Of a stretch of DNA of 64,000 bases, positions 33,168 to 43,795 are shown piece by piece. The stretch is from Chamaea fasciata (Eukaryota; Chordata; Aves; Passeriformes; Sylviidae). Below the pieces are notes generated by a model, which saw only the letters and a list, made by a program, of their open reading frames with translations, ran no database searches and was not told where the DNA came from. Each line of letters begins with the position of its first letter. The first letter of the stretch is position 1. The position numbers and the translations under genes are program-made. The stretch lies in NCBI GenBank assembly GCA_029207755.1, contig JARCOQ010000002.1, positions 115,330,375-115,394,374 on the forward strand, in the 5' to 3' direction.

Positions 33168-33348
33168 CCCACTCTTTTCTTATCACCACCAAAGAATCCC
33201 CTCCCTACAGCAAACATTATTCTTGCCATAAGAGCCACAAAAAGCTGTGGAGCTCCCAGCGCAGAAACTTCTGGAGGATCAGGAATGGGTTTTATTCTCC
33301 TCATGGATCGCCTCTGCCAGCTCAGGTTAAATTGAGGTCTTCAGGTTC
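33168..33348. other. Unique sequence
   Basis: No gene or repeat supported. Confidence 0.5.
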
Positions 33349-33555
33349 ATGGAATGGTTTGGAGTGGATGGGATTTTTGGGATTATCCCATCCCACCCTT
33401 GCCATGGGCAGGGACACCTCCAACTGTCCCAGGCTGCTCCAAGCCCCAGTGTCCAACCGGGCCTTGGACATTCCAGGGATCCAGAAGCTTCTCTGGGAAT
33501 TCCATCCCAGTCCCTCCTCACCTTCCCAGGGAACAATTCCTGCCCAAGGAATATT
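33349..33555 (-). mobile_element. CR1: CR1 LINE 3' end
   Basis: Antisense CR1: TCATGGAATGGTTTGGAGTG, GGGCAGGGACACCTCCAACT, GTGTCCAACCGGGCCTTGGA and CAGGGAACAATTCCTGCCCA. Confidence 0.93.
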
Positions 33556-33904
33556 TAAATAAAACATATCTGCAAAAATTACCAAAAAAACCTCAACCCC
33601 AAATCCCTCCTTTGCTGGTGAAGGAGGTTGCACACTCACTAATATCGATTTAAGTAGTTTTAAAAAGACCCAGATCAGAATTTATCCCCTTTAATCCAGT
33701 AACACCTGCCCAAGGACATCCAATATCCCTCTTTTTATTGGGATCCGTGCCCAAAGGGGAGCGTGGGGTGCAGAGCTCCTGTTACAGGCACCTGCTCCCT
33801 GGAATCATCGGGTTTCCCAAGGGAAAAAAAGGGAGCAGGTCACTCTTGTGCCTTTCCAGGGAGTTCATTTCAAAGCCGGGCTCTTCAGTTTTCCTTGGAA
33901 TTGG
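33556..33904. other. Unique sequence, no gene seen
   Basis: No gene or repeat supported. Confidence 0.55.
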
Positions 33905-34105
33905 GAGCTTTAGGTGGGATTTTGGGCAGGAATTGTTCCCTGGGAGGGTGAGGAGGGGCTGGGCTGGAATTCCCAGAGAAGCTGTGGCTGCCCCTGGATC
34001 TCTGGAATGTCCAAGGCCACGTTGGACATTGGAGCAGCCTGGGACAGTGGAAGGGAATTAAATTTTAAAGATCTTTCCCTCCAAAATTATTCCATGATCC
34101 CATGG
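33905..34105 (+). mobile_element. CR1: CR1 LINE 3' end
   Basis: GGTGGGATTTTGGGCAGGAA, AGAGAAGCTGTGGCTGCCCC and CACGTTGGACATTGGAGCAG, with a deleted GTGTCCCTGCC block and a TTATTCCATGATCCCATGG tail. Confidence 0.92.
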
Positions 34106-34365
34106 AACAGGAACAGCGCCGTGTGATAGGAGTAAAACAATAACAATATAAACAGTATCTGGCCAGTTTAGAGACACAATTTCATGTTTCCTGAGGTTCC
34201 CAAGGGATTTAGGAGCTCATCTTCCATCGCTCTTAACACTTTTGGTGCCAATTTGTTCCAGATCTTTTCTGAATCCATCCAGGGAACCTTGCCCAGCTCC
34301 AGAGGGATCCCAGGCCTCAGGAACTCAGATTTTGGCCACAAAATGATGATTGGGAACGGCTGGAA
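34106..34365. other. Unique sequence
   Basis: No gene or repeat supported. Confidence 0.5.
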
Positions 34366-34671
34366 ATATATTATTACTATTATTATTATTATTATCATCA
34401 TCATCATCATTGCTATTAATATTATACTATTATTTATTATTATTATTACTTAAAAAATCAAGGCCCTCAGAATATGGAATCAGAACCCCGACTGCTCCAG
34501 CCAAAATTCCATCTGCTCCCACATTTTCTCCCTGAAACCTGCAGGTACTCAAGGAAAACACAGAAAGGAATTTTTTTTTTTTTTTTTTGCTTCCCCTGCC
34601 TTGGGGGAAGGGGATTTTTCTGCCATGAAATTGGAAAATTTGGGACATTCCCAGCTGATTTTAGCTTAAAT
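34366..34671 (+). repeat. Unnamed interspersed repeat with ATT/ATC tract, copy 1
   Basis: Trinucleotide ATT and ATC repeats (34370-34450), then AATCAAGGCCCTCAGAATAT, CTGAAACCTGCAGGTACTC, a long T run and GGATTTTTCTGCCA. The same order recurs in direct orientation at 49515-49806. It has no CR1 blocks. Confidence 0.88.
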
Positions 34672-34747
34672 TATTCTTTTTTTTGGGGGGGGGGGATATG
34701 GACCCCCTGCGACGCTCAGGATTTCCATAGGGAATTAAAATAGGTAC

Positions 34748-35372
34748 ATAATATATAATATATAATATATAATATATAATATATAATATATAATATATAA
34801 TATATAATATATTATATATTATATATTATATATTATATATTATATATTATATATTATATATTATATATTATATATAATATATAATATATAATACGTAATA
34901 CGTAATACATAATATGTAATATGTAATATGTAATATGTAATATGTAATATAATATCTATAACCTGTAATCTGTAAAATCTATAAAATCTAGAATGTAAAA
35001 TATACACTATATATTATATAACATATAATAGATTATATATAAACTATATATTATATAATAAAATATAATAAAATATCATTTATTACATAATATATTGCAT
35101 GATATATTAGATATTATATAATATATATTATATGTTATATATTATCTATTATATGTTATCTATTATCTATTAGATATTTATATCATTTATTATATGATAT
35201 CATATTATATATTATATATTATATATTATATATTATATATTATATATTATATATTATATATTATATATTATATATTATATATTATATATTATATATTATA
35301 TATTATGTATTATATATTATATATTATGTATTATATATTATATATTATGTATTATATATTATATATATTTAA
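34748..35372. repeat. ATAATAT heptamer array that switches strand
   Basis: A 7-base unit ATAATAT (34748-34809) turns into its reverse complement ATATTAT (34810-34870), then back (34871-34960, with ATACGTA and GTAATAT variants). After irregular A/T sequence a long ATATTAT run follows (35200-35372). Adjacent head-to-head blocks are self-complementary. Confidence 0.95.
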
Positions 35373-36054
35373 TTACACATATAAATGTTATTAGAAATTA
35401 TAATGGCCTAAAAGCCGGAGTTTTTAAGGATCCCAAAATCTCTTTAGCTTTGGATAAACTTGGCCATGATTGCAAAAACATCCTGATTTTCTCTATTCGG
35501 TGTTTTTATTCCTTCTCTTTATTAATTGTTTTCTTTAAAAGAGAATTAACAGTTTACACGTTGGCACCCCCTGTGATGCTCAGCATTTCCATGGGGAGTT
35601 TGCACGGACAGAAATTTCATCCTGCCCCCCAAGCCAGTCCTGTTCAAACCCATTAATTACGGTGCTTAATCACCGGAGGCCTTTCATTTGTTTAATTAAT
35701 TATGGAATTACTTTGTCAAGAGCTGGTAGTGGGATAGATGGAGTCGGGCTGGGCTGAGTTTCCTCAGGATATTCAGGAAAATCTGGGATCCAGGAAGGGC
35801 AGGGATTTGCTGGATTTGGGGGAGAGGAGCTCTGGGAGAGACCTGGAGGCGGATTTTGGAGCAGCGGGAGAAAGAAAATTATTCCCTTATTTCTTATTTC
35901 TGAGGGAATTCCCTCATTTCTTGTCTCTGAGGGAATTCCCTCTTTTCTTAGGAGATGAGGATTTGGGGTTTGGATCTGAGGACTGATGAGCTTAAAAGAG
36001 TCAAAAGAGTTAAAAGAGTTGAAAAATTATGAAATCCCACAATGTGCTCAGGAA
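35373..36054. other. Unique sequence, no gene seen
   Basis: 35880-35952 carries about three copies of a 27-base word with GAGGGAATTCCCTC at its centre. Otherwise single-copy with no supported gene. Confidence 0.55.
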
Positions 36055-36195
36055 GTGGAAGTGGAAAGGAATTTAAAGCTCATCCCATTCCATGGGCAGC
36101 AACACCTTCCACCGTCCCAGGTTCTCCAACCTGGCCTCGGGCACTGCCAGGGATCCGGGGGCAGCCACAGCTGCTCTGGGCACCCTGTGCCATAT
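36055..36195 (-). mobile_element. CR1: CR1 LINE 3' end
   Basis: AAAGCTCATCCCATTCCATG, CCAACCTGGCCTCGGGCACT and CAGCCACAGCTGCTCTGGGC, stopping at an A/C-rich run. Confidence 0.9.
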
Positions 36196-36941
36196 CTTTT
36201 CCCCCCCAAAAAAACTAAAAAAAAAGTGAAAAAAAAAAAAAGTCTGGCCTTGAATGAAACGTTTAACTGGATCCCAAATTTCCCTTCCCTATTTCCAGTC
36301 ACGCAAATTCCTGCCAGGCGCCGGGTTCTGTTGGCAGAGCAGGGGATGATCCAGGGTCCATCCTCTGGAGGCCAGGGCTGAAAACTCCTTCTCAAAACCC
36401 AAAAGTTTTCCATTTTTTGTAAAGCCTGGCTCAGAGTCTGGCTGAGTCGTGCGCCGTCAGGAGCTGGGTGATCCACGCTCGTGTCTGTGTTTGCTCTCCC
36501 AGCCAGCGGCTGAGGTGTGGGCAGCCTTCTGCACGCAGGAGGGGAGCCAGAAACAAAATAAAGAACACAAAAAACCCCTTTGCTAATTGTCAAGGAGCTG
36601 CGGCTGCTGTGTTTTGAAAAGCCTGGAGTGGATGTTTTCCCTCTTGGCCTCGTGGTGTTTCCAGAGTTGGAAACTCTCGGATGGAGGGGTCTGAGTGCCG
36701 CTGCTGCCGAGGCTGGAGACTTTCCTCCTCCTTTTTCTCTTTCCTCCTCTGCTTTCCTGATCTCTTCGTCCTGGGCGCTTCCAAATGATTCAGGCTCTGC
36801 TGCTTCCAGCAATGAATCCCTCGGGAGAACAGGGAGAGCGTGTCCTGGGAAAAGGATGGGATTGATTTCCAGCCGGGCCAGGGAGGGATTGGCCTGCTCT
36901 GGCTGCCTCACCTCCAGGCCTGGGCAAGTCGTGAGCACCAC

Positions 36942-36972
<31 letters not shown>

Positions 36973-36989
36973 AAGAAATTAAACTGTTG
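36196..36989. other. Unique sequence; 317-codon frame not called
   Basis: A minus-strand frame (36048-37001) crosses a poly(T) run, unique sequence and the 36.06-36.2 kb CR1. It has no domain, no splice-site pattern and a competing 175-codon plus-strand frame. I judge it a chance frame, but it is the longest one not built mainly from a tandem repeat. Confidence 0.4.
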
Positions 36990-37361
36990 GAGAACATCCA
37001 AAGGAGGAAAAAAAAAAAGATGGGGAAGAGTGTGGAAGAGAGGAGGAGCAGCGGAGGGTGCTGGGAATGTCCAGCTGGAGAAGAGGAGAGTGAGGGGAGA
37101 CTCCTGAGGGGCTGCAGCTCCTCAGAGGGACAGGGACAGCACCCAGGGAGCGGCTGGAGCTGTTCCAGGAGGGATTGAGGGGGGATTGTAGGGCGAGGCT
37201 CTTCCCCCAGAGGGTGCCGGGCACTGCCCAGGCTCCCCAGGGAACGGGCACGGCCCCGAGGCTGCCAGAGCTCCAGGAACCTTTGGACACCCAGGGATGC
37301 CCGGGGGGATTGCTGGGCTGGGACTGGAGCTTTGTGGGGTCCCTCCCCACTGAGGACATTC
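36990..37361 (+). mobile_element. CR1: CR1 LINE, GAGGCTGCCAGAGCTCC type
   Basis: GAACATCCAAAGGAGGAAAA, GGGAATGTCCAGCTGGAGAA, AGCGGCTGGAGCTGTTCCAG, CCCCGAGGCTGCCAGAGCTC and GGGGTCCCTCCCCACTGAGG. Sense orientation, one of the longer CR1 pieces. Confidence 0.9.
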
Positions 37362-37440
37362 TGTGATCATTCCCAAAACTTCGGCAGGATTGGACTCAAG
37401 AGCCTCAGGCTGTTCACACCAACTGCTTCTCAACTTCCCA
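37362..37440. repeat. Linker of CR1-linker-CR1 composite, copy 1
   Basis: About 75 bases between two tail-to-tail CR1 termini: CAAGAGCCTCAGGCTGTTCA, then CACCAACTGCTTCTCAACTT. Its reverse complement lies at 40821-40895 between the same two CR1 types. Confidence 0.9.
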
Positions 37441-37712
37441 CATGGAATAATCTGGGTTAGAGGAACCTCAAAGCCCATCCATGGGCAGGGACACCTTCCA
37501 CTGTCCCAGGCTGCTCCAACCTGGCCTTGGACATTCCAGGGATCCAGGGGCAGCCACAGCAAATCTGGGAATTCTATTCCAGCCCCTCCTCACCCTCCCA
37601 GGGAACAATTCCTGCCCAAGATCCCATCAAGTCGAACTTTGAAGCCGTTCCCTGTGTCCTGTCCCTGCAGCCCTTGGGAATTGTCTCTCTCCAAGTCTCC
37701 TGTGCGTCCCTC
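37441..37712 (-). mobile_element. CR1: CR1 LINE 3' end
   Basis: GGAATAATCTGGGTTAGAGG, GGGCAGGGACACCTTCCACT, CCACAGCAAATCTGGGAATT, CATCAAGTCGAACTTTGAAG and TTGGGAATTGTCTCTCTCC. Antisense partner of the composite. Confidence 0.93.
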
Positions 37713-38372
37713 CCCACTCAGGGTATTCCACGATTCCCTGCTTTGCAGTCCAAACAGATTTTTCCACGTGTTCAGCTGGATTTCATTCCCCAGGCTTTGA
37801 TCCCGTGCTGGATGCAGACAGGAGATGATGTTGGAGCAGCCAGAGGAGCTGCAGGGGCTGCGCTCAGCTTTCCTGCTGGAAACTGGGAACAGCTTTTCCC
37901 AGCACAGGTGCATTCCTGGGGCGTGAGGAGCACGCCCGGGCTGCTGAGAGCTGCGACAGGGTTGGACACTCACCAAAAGCTTCTCTTTCCCTCTCCAACA
38001 TCATCCTAAAAAAAAGAAAAAAAAAAAAAAATCACCTGGAGCAAAGCCAAGGCTTTTTCCACCACAGCCTCATTTCCTCTGCTTCCAACAGCTTTCTTCT
38101 CTTTTAGGGAAGCAGCTCGTCGACCTCCTGGGTTTAATTGGCTTCTCCTTCCTCCTCATTCCAACCACAGCATCGCCCCGTCCTCCCAAAAAAACATCCC
38201 AAAGCCTTCCCTGAATTCTGCATTCTGCTTAAGTCACAGAACAAACGGAGTCCAGGTCACTTTTCCTAAAATATTTCAGCCCGGGGTAGGGGAAAGGAAA
38301 GAGTTTCTCTTCCTGTTTTTTCTGGACTTGGCGGATTTGTGCTGGAAATAAAATGAAAAAGAAAGAGAAAAG
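37713..38372. other. Unique sequence, no gene seen
   Basis: An A run is at 38010-38031. No gene supported. Confidence 0.6.
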
Positions 38373-38588
38373 TGCCTGAAGTGAAAGGAGGAGAGGAAAT
38401 CTTGCTTAGAGCTGGTTCTAAACGAAGTTTTAGGGCAAGTTAACTGCCTGAAGTGAAAGGAGGGGAGGAAATCTTGCTTAGAGCTGGTTCTAAACCCAGT
38501 TTTAGGGCAAGTTAACTGCCTGAAGTGAAAGGAGGAGAGGAAATCTTGCTTAGAGCTGGTTCTAAACCCAGGTTTAGGGGAAGTTTCC
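38373..38588. repeat. 72-bp tandem repeat, three copies
   Basis: Unit starts at 38373, 38445 and 38517 (TGCCTGAAGTGAAAGGAGG, then AATCTTGCTTAGAGCTGGTT). Only a few substitutions separate the copies, such as AACGAAG versus AACCCAG. Confidence 0.97.
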
Positions 38589-39190
38589 TGCGAATGGGGT
38601 GGGATCAGGTGGAGATGACCTCAGCCAATGGCTTTGCCACTCAAGGCTTTCAAGGAGCCACAGATAATTTCATTTTATAGGCAACAGATGAGAATCTGGG
38701 AGCGTAAATTGAATTTAGATATCGCTGTGAGATGGTGTGGAAAGCACTAAAATTAAACTCTCAGGCCTGGTTTTCTCCTCTGGAAAAGCTGGGAAGGATC
38801 AGGGAGACCTCAGAGCCCTTCCAGTGCCTAAAAGGGGCTCCAAGAGAGTTAAATCCTTGAATTTATGGGGTTTTCTGGAATCCTCTTCAATCCCTGGCTG
38901 AACAAACTGGGATTTGTTTATCTCCCTTTTTATTTATTTAATTTTTTATTGGTTTTTTTTTTGCAAGAATGTTGGATTGGCCAAGGAGGGCACAGAGCAC
39001 GAGAAACCACTCTGCCCTTGTGGGGAAAAAAAGGTCGTTGTGGTGGCTGGGGAGAGTCTCAGGGCAGGAAAAATCAGGATTTAACTCTGCACATGTCCAG
39101 TTTGGAAAGTTCCGTGCCAAGAGCTCGTGGAACTCAGAGAGATTAAAGCTCCTGAGCTGTGCTCAGTGTGGCTCAAGGAGGAGAAGACTT
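38589..39190. other. Unique sequence, no gene seen
   Basis: No repeat or gene supported. Confidence 0.6.
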
Positions 39191-39405
39191 GGGAAAAACA
39201 AAAAAAACAAAACCAAAACCAAACAAAAAAACCCAAACCAAACCAAAAAAAAGAACTAAAACAAACAAACAAACAAACAAAAAAACCAAAAAAACCACCA
39301 CCACCCAAAACCAAAGAGGCCCAAAAAAACCCAACAAAAAACCCCCCAAAACAACAACAAAAAACCCCAAAACAAAACAAAACAAAAAATTAAACGAAAA
39401 TAATC
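39191..39405. repeat. A/C-rich AAAACCAAAC-type tract
   Basis: About 210 bases of A and C with almost no G or T on the plus strand. The complementary strand gives Phe/Gly/Val/Leu/Trp-rich artefact frames. Confidence 0.92.
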
Positions 39406-40369
39406 CTAAAACCCCCAGATTTTTCCAGTTTTATGAAGTGAAGGCTGTGGAATGACACAGCTCGTGTAGCAGAGGGAGTTTTTCTGTGTTGTCTGGGGAA
39501 GGATTTGCAGCTCGGGGTGCTGAGGAGATGCAGCAGCCCCATTCCAAAGGGACATTCCAAAGGGACTTCCCTGCAGGCAGGACCTCGGAGGACGTGGCTG
39601 CACCTCGGATTTGTGGACACGTGCAGTAAAATATTAAATAATAAACCATCAAAATGCCCATTTTGGGCAGGCAGTGTGAAGAGAAACCAAGACATGGGAT
39701 AGACAACCCCATTGTCTCAATGTCCAGTACGAAAGTGAGGATTTATTTTATTTTCTTCCCTTTTTTTAAATTTTTTTTTTTTATTTTTTTAGATGTGCAG
39801 ACAAATTAAATTACTCAGAGAGGGGGGGAAAAAAAAATTCAGCTCGATCTGCCTTCAATTTGACTGAAGTCTGGACCTCAAAATGTGCTGCTTGGAGAGA
39901 CAGAAGCAGCAGTTTCCTGAGTCATAAATTGAGTCACACAGACCCCTAATGGTGTTTCCAGGACTGCAGACGAGTCAAAAACTGAAACATTTCAAAATAA
40001 ACCGAAGCTTTTGGCCCGTTTCCAGGGGATTTGTAATGTCCTGTAAGAGTCACTTCAAAGGCACAGCTCCTGCCCCTGGCTCTGTCCACGGAGAGACAGC
40101 TCTGGGGATGTGCAGCGATGGGAATTCCAGGATAAAAACAGTGGGGTTGCATCCAGGGAATCCCAAAAGCAGATTATTGCACCCTAAATCTGGGGGAAAA
40201 AAATTCTTCCTTGAGAGGCTGATGGGATGGGGCTGCCACCCCAAGGCTTCGCCCATCGGTTTGTGCACGTGGTGATTTCAATTGAACATCCCTGGTTGGT
40301 AGCCTGGCTTGATCTCCTGAGGATTTCCAGCAGCAGGGAGGTAGGGATTATTCCCAAAGAATAATGGGA
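39406..40369. other. Unique sequence, no gene seen
   Basis: A T-rich run is at 39755-39791. No gene supported. A weak CR1-like word (AAAAATTCTTCCTTGAGAGG) occurs at 40199. Confidence 0.55.
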
Positions 40370-40375
40370 CAAGGA

Positions 40376-40425
40376 GGAAAATCCCTGCCTCATCCCTGCA
40401 AGTGTCCAAGGCCAGGTTGGAGCAG
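40376..40425 (+). mobile_element. CR1: CR1 fragment interrupted by another CR1
   Basis: GCCTCATCCCTGCAAGTGTC then CAAGGCCAGGTTGGAGCAGC. The order jumps from a late CR1 block back to an early one, so one CR1 sits at or in another. Confidence 0.75.
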
Positions 40426-40820
40426 CTCTGCCGGGAGGAAAGGCTGGCACAGCTGGGATTGTTCAGCCTGGACAGGAGAAGCTTTGGGCTGAGCTCAGGG
40501 TGGCCTTGCAGGGCCTGAAGGAGCCCCAGGAAACCTGGAGAGAGACAATTCCCAAGGCACGGAGGGACAGGACACAGGGAATGGCTTCCCACTGAAAAGT
40601 GATAAGTTTACATGGGATCTTGGGCAGGAATTGTTCCATGGGAGGGTTGGGATGGAATTCCCAGATTTGCTGTGGCTGCCCCTGGATCCCTGGCAGTGCC
40701 CAAGGCCAGGTTGGACACTGGGGCTTGGAGCAACCTGGGACAGTGGGAGGTGTCCCTGCCAGTGGTTTGTGTTGGAATGGGATGAGCTTTAAGGTCCCTT
40801 CCATCCCAAATTATTCCACG
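40426..40820 (+). mobile_element. CR1: CR1 LINE 3' end, recent-looking
   Basis: GCCGGGAGGAAAGGCTGGCA, CAGCTGGGATTGTTCAGCCT, GGACAGGACACAGGGAATGG, CTGGATCCCTGGCAGTGCC and GGTCCCTTCCATCCCAAATT. Almost the same as 51.2 kb over its first 200 bases. Confidence 0.95.
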
Positions 40821-40895
40821 TGGAAAGTTGAGAAGCTGTTGGTGTGAACAGCCTGAGGCTCTTGAATCCAAACCTGCCAAAGCTTTAGGAGTATC
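40821..40895. repeat. Linker of CR1-linker-CR1 composite, copy 2
   Basis: AAAGTTGAGAAGCTGTTGGT then GTGAACAGCCTGAGGCTCTT, the reverse complement of 37362-37440 with a few changes. Confidence 0.9.
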
Positions 40896-41065
40896 CTCAG
40901 TGGGAAGGGACCCCACAAAGCTCCAGTCCCAGCCCCAACAATCCCCCCCGGGCATCCCTGGCAGCGCTGTCCAAAGGCTCCTGGAGCTCTGGCAGCCTCG
41001 GGGCCGTGCCCATTCCCTGGGGAGCCTGGGCAGTGCCCGGCACCCTCTGGGGGAAGACACAAACT
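40896..41065 (-). mobile_element. CR1: CR1 LINE, GAGGCTGCCAGAGCTCC type
   Basis: CAGTGGGAAGGGACCCCACA, GGCATCCCTGGCAGCGCTGT, CTGGAGCTCTGGCAGCCTCG and GGGCAGTGCCCGGCACCCTC. Antisense counterpart of 37.2-37.36 kb. Confidence 0.92.
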
Positions 41066-42859
41066 GCTGGATCGGGGAGATGAGGAACGAGTTGGCTCCT
41101 TCCTATCCCAGGTGTGGATTTGTTTCCTGGCAGTCCCAGGGCTCCCTGCGTGTCCTGCAGGGTCCCCTCTTCCCCCTGGAGCAGCTCCTTGTGAATTCTG
41201 GGGAATTGTGAGTGGGAAAATCATCGTCTTTCCCTCTTTTTCATGGATCTGAGTCTTCACAGCTCTCCCTGAGTCACCTTTCACGAGCAATAAATTCACC
41301 CAGCCACAAAAATGCTGCTTTACAGGAAAGCCTCGGTGCCATGGTGGATGTCTCCCTGTGCCAACACCACAAACATCCATAGGAACACGGCAGCTCCCAA
41401 GGCAGCTGATGGGAAATATTTCAGATAAGAAGAAGGGAAAAAAAGAATTCCCAGAATGAACACAGAGGCTCCATCTCTAATTAGAAAAAACCCCGAAAAA
41501 ACAACCCACACCAAAACCTAAAGTAAATTTCCCGTACCTTTGGTTTATTTGTATTCTTTGGAGCAGATTTGGCTTCCAGATTTGGCAGTTGCTGGTCATC
41601 CAAATGAAATCCCAAGGGGAACGGAGGATATGGAAGTACCTCACACCTGACTGTGATTTCAGGAATGTCCCAGGCTCTCTCCTGGGGATGATGGCAAGAA
41701 TTAAAGCCGTGGATGATAATCCAAAGGATTGTCCTTTGTGCTGCCTCATGCTCTGGGGAGGGAATCTTTAAATCCTGGAGCTGGTTTCCAAGGCAGGACG
41801 GTTCCAGAGCTCCACAGCGAGGTGGAACTTCCTGGGTGTCTTTTCTGACCTCTCTCTTTCATTTCCCCACCACCCTGCTCCCTCCCAGGCCTGCAGGGCT
41901 GCTCTGATTAGCCCCACATCTCTCAGAGAGATGTCGGAGTATCAAATATCCACTGCGGCTTCCCTTGGTTTTGTGCCCGGAAACAGAAATCCCAACCACC
42001 CTGGAAGGGTTTCACCTTCCTTCCCTCAACTGGTTTTTGGCAGGGGAGGACCCGTTTCGAGAAGAGCGGATCCTACACAGGGATGTGGAGCTGTCATAAA
42101 ACGCCAGACTCCAATGTTTGAGGTTCCAAGTTGGAATTATCCCTGCTAAAAATCTGACAGAAAAAAAAAATCCTGTTCAAAAAGGTCCCCACTGTGAGGT
42201 TTGGGGGGTGAGAGATGATTGGAGATAAAGCCCAACCTGTGGTTGCTCTGTTTTCACCAAAATCCTCCCAACGATGCTGAAAAATCCCATTGAATGTATG
42301 GAAAGTCACCATGGAATTGACCGTGGAGATTTGGGGCGTCCCGTGGCCTTGCCCAGGGTGTTGCTCCTTGGTCAACCCTGGGAGTGCCTTTCACTCCAGA
42401 TAAGGAGATTTGGGGGAAAAACAAGGAAAGGAACGAGTTCCTGAACCATCCCATGGCTTAACTTTTGGGTCTGGGTCACCCCTGCAGCCTCAATCCATGA
42501 GGAGTCTGGATTTCAGGAGCTGGATCAAGGATTCAGGAGGAAAAAGTGCAGGGAACCAGTGCAGGGCTGACCACTCGTGGAGTGCGGGGTCACCTCCTGC
42601 CCTCTGGTGACCACAGTTGTCCCCAAGGTCTGGAGGGACACTCCAAGCCACCAGGAATGGGATGGGATCCTCCACAGGGATGCCCCATCCCACAGATTCT
42701 GCCCCAAAACCTGGGAATTTCCTCGGTAGGGCCACAGTGGTGGATTGTGGTGGCTGTGGCCAGAGGAGCTGGGAGAACACCCCAGTCCAGAAAGTCCCAA
42801 ATCATGGATGTGGCAGCAGGAGGCGAGGGATGAGCTGGACTTTGCTCAGAGAGGTTTGG
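41066..42859. other. Unique sequence, no gene seen
   Basis: About 1.8 kb of single-copy sequence. Frames up to 121 codons overlap on both strands without any domain. Confidence 0.6.
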
Positions 42860-43054
42860 GATTTGCCCAGGGAGGTTGTGGAGTTCTCATCCCTGGCAGT
42901 GCCCAAGGCCAGGTTGGACACTGGGGCTTGGAGCAGCCTGGGACGGTGGGAGGTGTCCCTGCCCATGGCTGGGGTGGGATGAGATGATCTTTAAGGTCTC
43001 TTCCAACCCGAACCGTTCCATAATTCCATGATTCCATGGTTCCATGATTCCAAC
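42860..43054 (+). mobile_element. CR1: CR1 LINE 3' end with octamer tail
   Basis: CTCATCCCTGGCAGTGCCCA, GGAGCAGCCTGGGACGGTGG, ATCTTTAAGGTCTCTTCCAA and then four ATTCCATG-type units at 43021-43050. This is the best CR1 tail in the window and fixes the 3' end. Confidence 0.96.
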
Positions 43055-43373
43055 TTGCAGGCATTCAAGAATCTGTCCCTGAGGCCTTTCTTGCTTGAAT
43101 TCCAGCCGTGTTTATGAGTCTGTCCCTAAATCCTTGCTAAAGTTAAGTGGGAATTTCAAGACAAGCCTGTGAGCTCCTCTGGTCTGGGCAGGACCATCTC
43201 TCCCGGCTCTGCAGTTTTGAAACACTGCTCGTCTTCTCAGGAAAAGGATTGGGGTTTTTCCCTTCGCAATCCCATTTCCAAATCAGGTTATTCCGGGCAG
43301 AAACGTTTCCCTAAAGCCGGGGAGAATTCCCTGAGCAGTTTAGGGCATTCTTCCTGCACATATAAAAAATGAT
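43055..43373. other. Unique sequence, no gene seen
   Basis: No gene or repeat supported. Confidence 0.55.
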
Positions 43374-43555
43374 AAAAAATTTAAAAGGGGCAATTATTTC
43401 TTTGTCCTCTTCTTCTTTCTTCTTCTTCTTCTTCTTCTTCTTCGTCTTCATCTTCGTCTTCGTCAAAAAATTTAAAAGGGGCAATTATTTCTTTGTCCTC
43501 TTCTTCTTTCTTCTTCTTCTTCTTCTTCTTCTTCGTCTTCATCTTCGTCTTCGTC
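43374..43555. repeat. 91-bp direct tandem duplication
   Basis: 43374-43464 and 43465-43555 carry the same word order: AAAAAATTTAAAAGGGGCAA, TTATTTCTTTGTCCTCTTCT, CTT repeats, then CGTCTTCATCTTCGTC. They appear identical or nearly so. Confidence 0.95.
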
Positions 43556-43795
43556 TTCTTCTTTCTTCTTTCTTCTTTCTTCTTTCTTCTTTCTTCTTTC
43601 TTCTTTCTTCTTTCTTCTTTCTTCTTTCTTCTTTCTTCTTTCTTCTTTCTTCTTTCTTCTTTCTTCTTTCTTCTTCTTCTCTTTTCTTCTTTTTTCTTTC
43701 TCATTTTCTTCTTCTTTCTTCTTCTCCTTCATCTTCATCTTTTTCATCTTCTTTGCCTTCTTCATCTCCTCCTCCTCCTCCTCCTCCCTTGCTCT
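43556..43795. repeat. Polypyrimidine TTCTTTC array
   Basis: A 7-base TTCTTTC tandem (about 43558-43672), followed by CTT and CTCCTC runs. With the preceding duplication it makes about 400 bases of nearly pure pyrimidine on the plus strand. The Lys/Glu/Arg and Phe/Leu/Ser frames on either strand are artefacts. Confidence 0.96.

Noticed and set aside
36048..37001. 317-codon minus-strand open frame
   Set aside because: Contains a poly-Phe run from poly(A) and CR1-derived sequence; no family resemblance and overlaps plus-strand frames.
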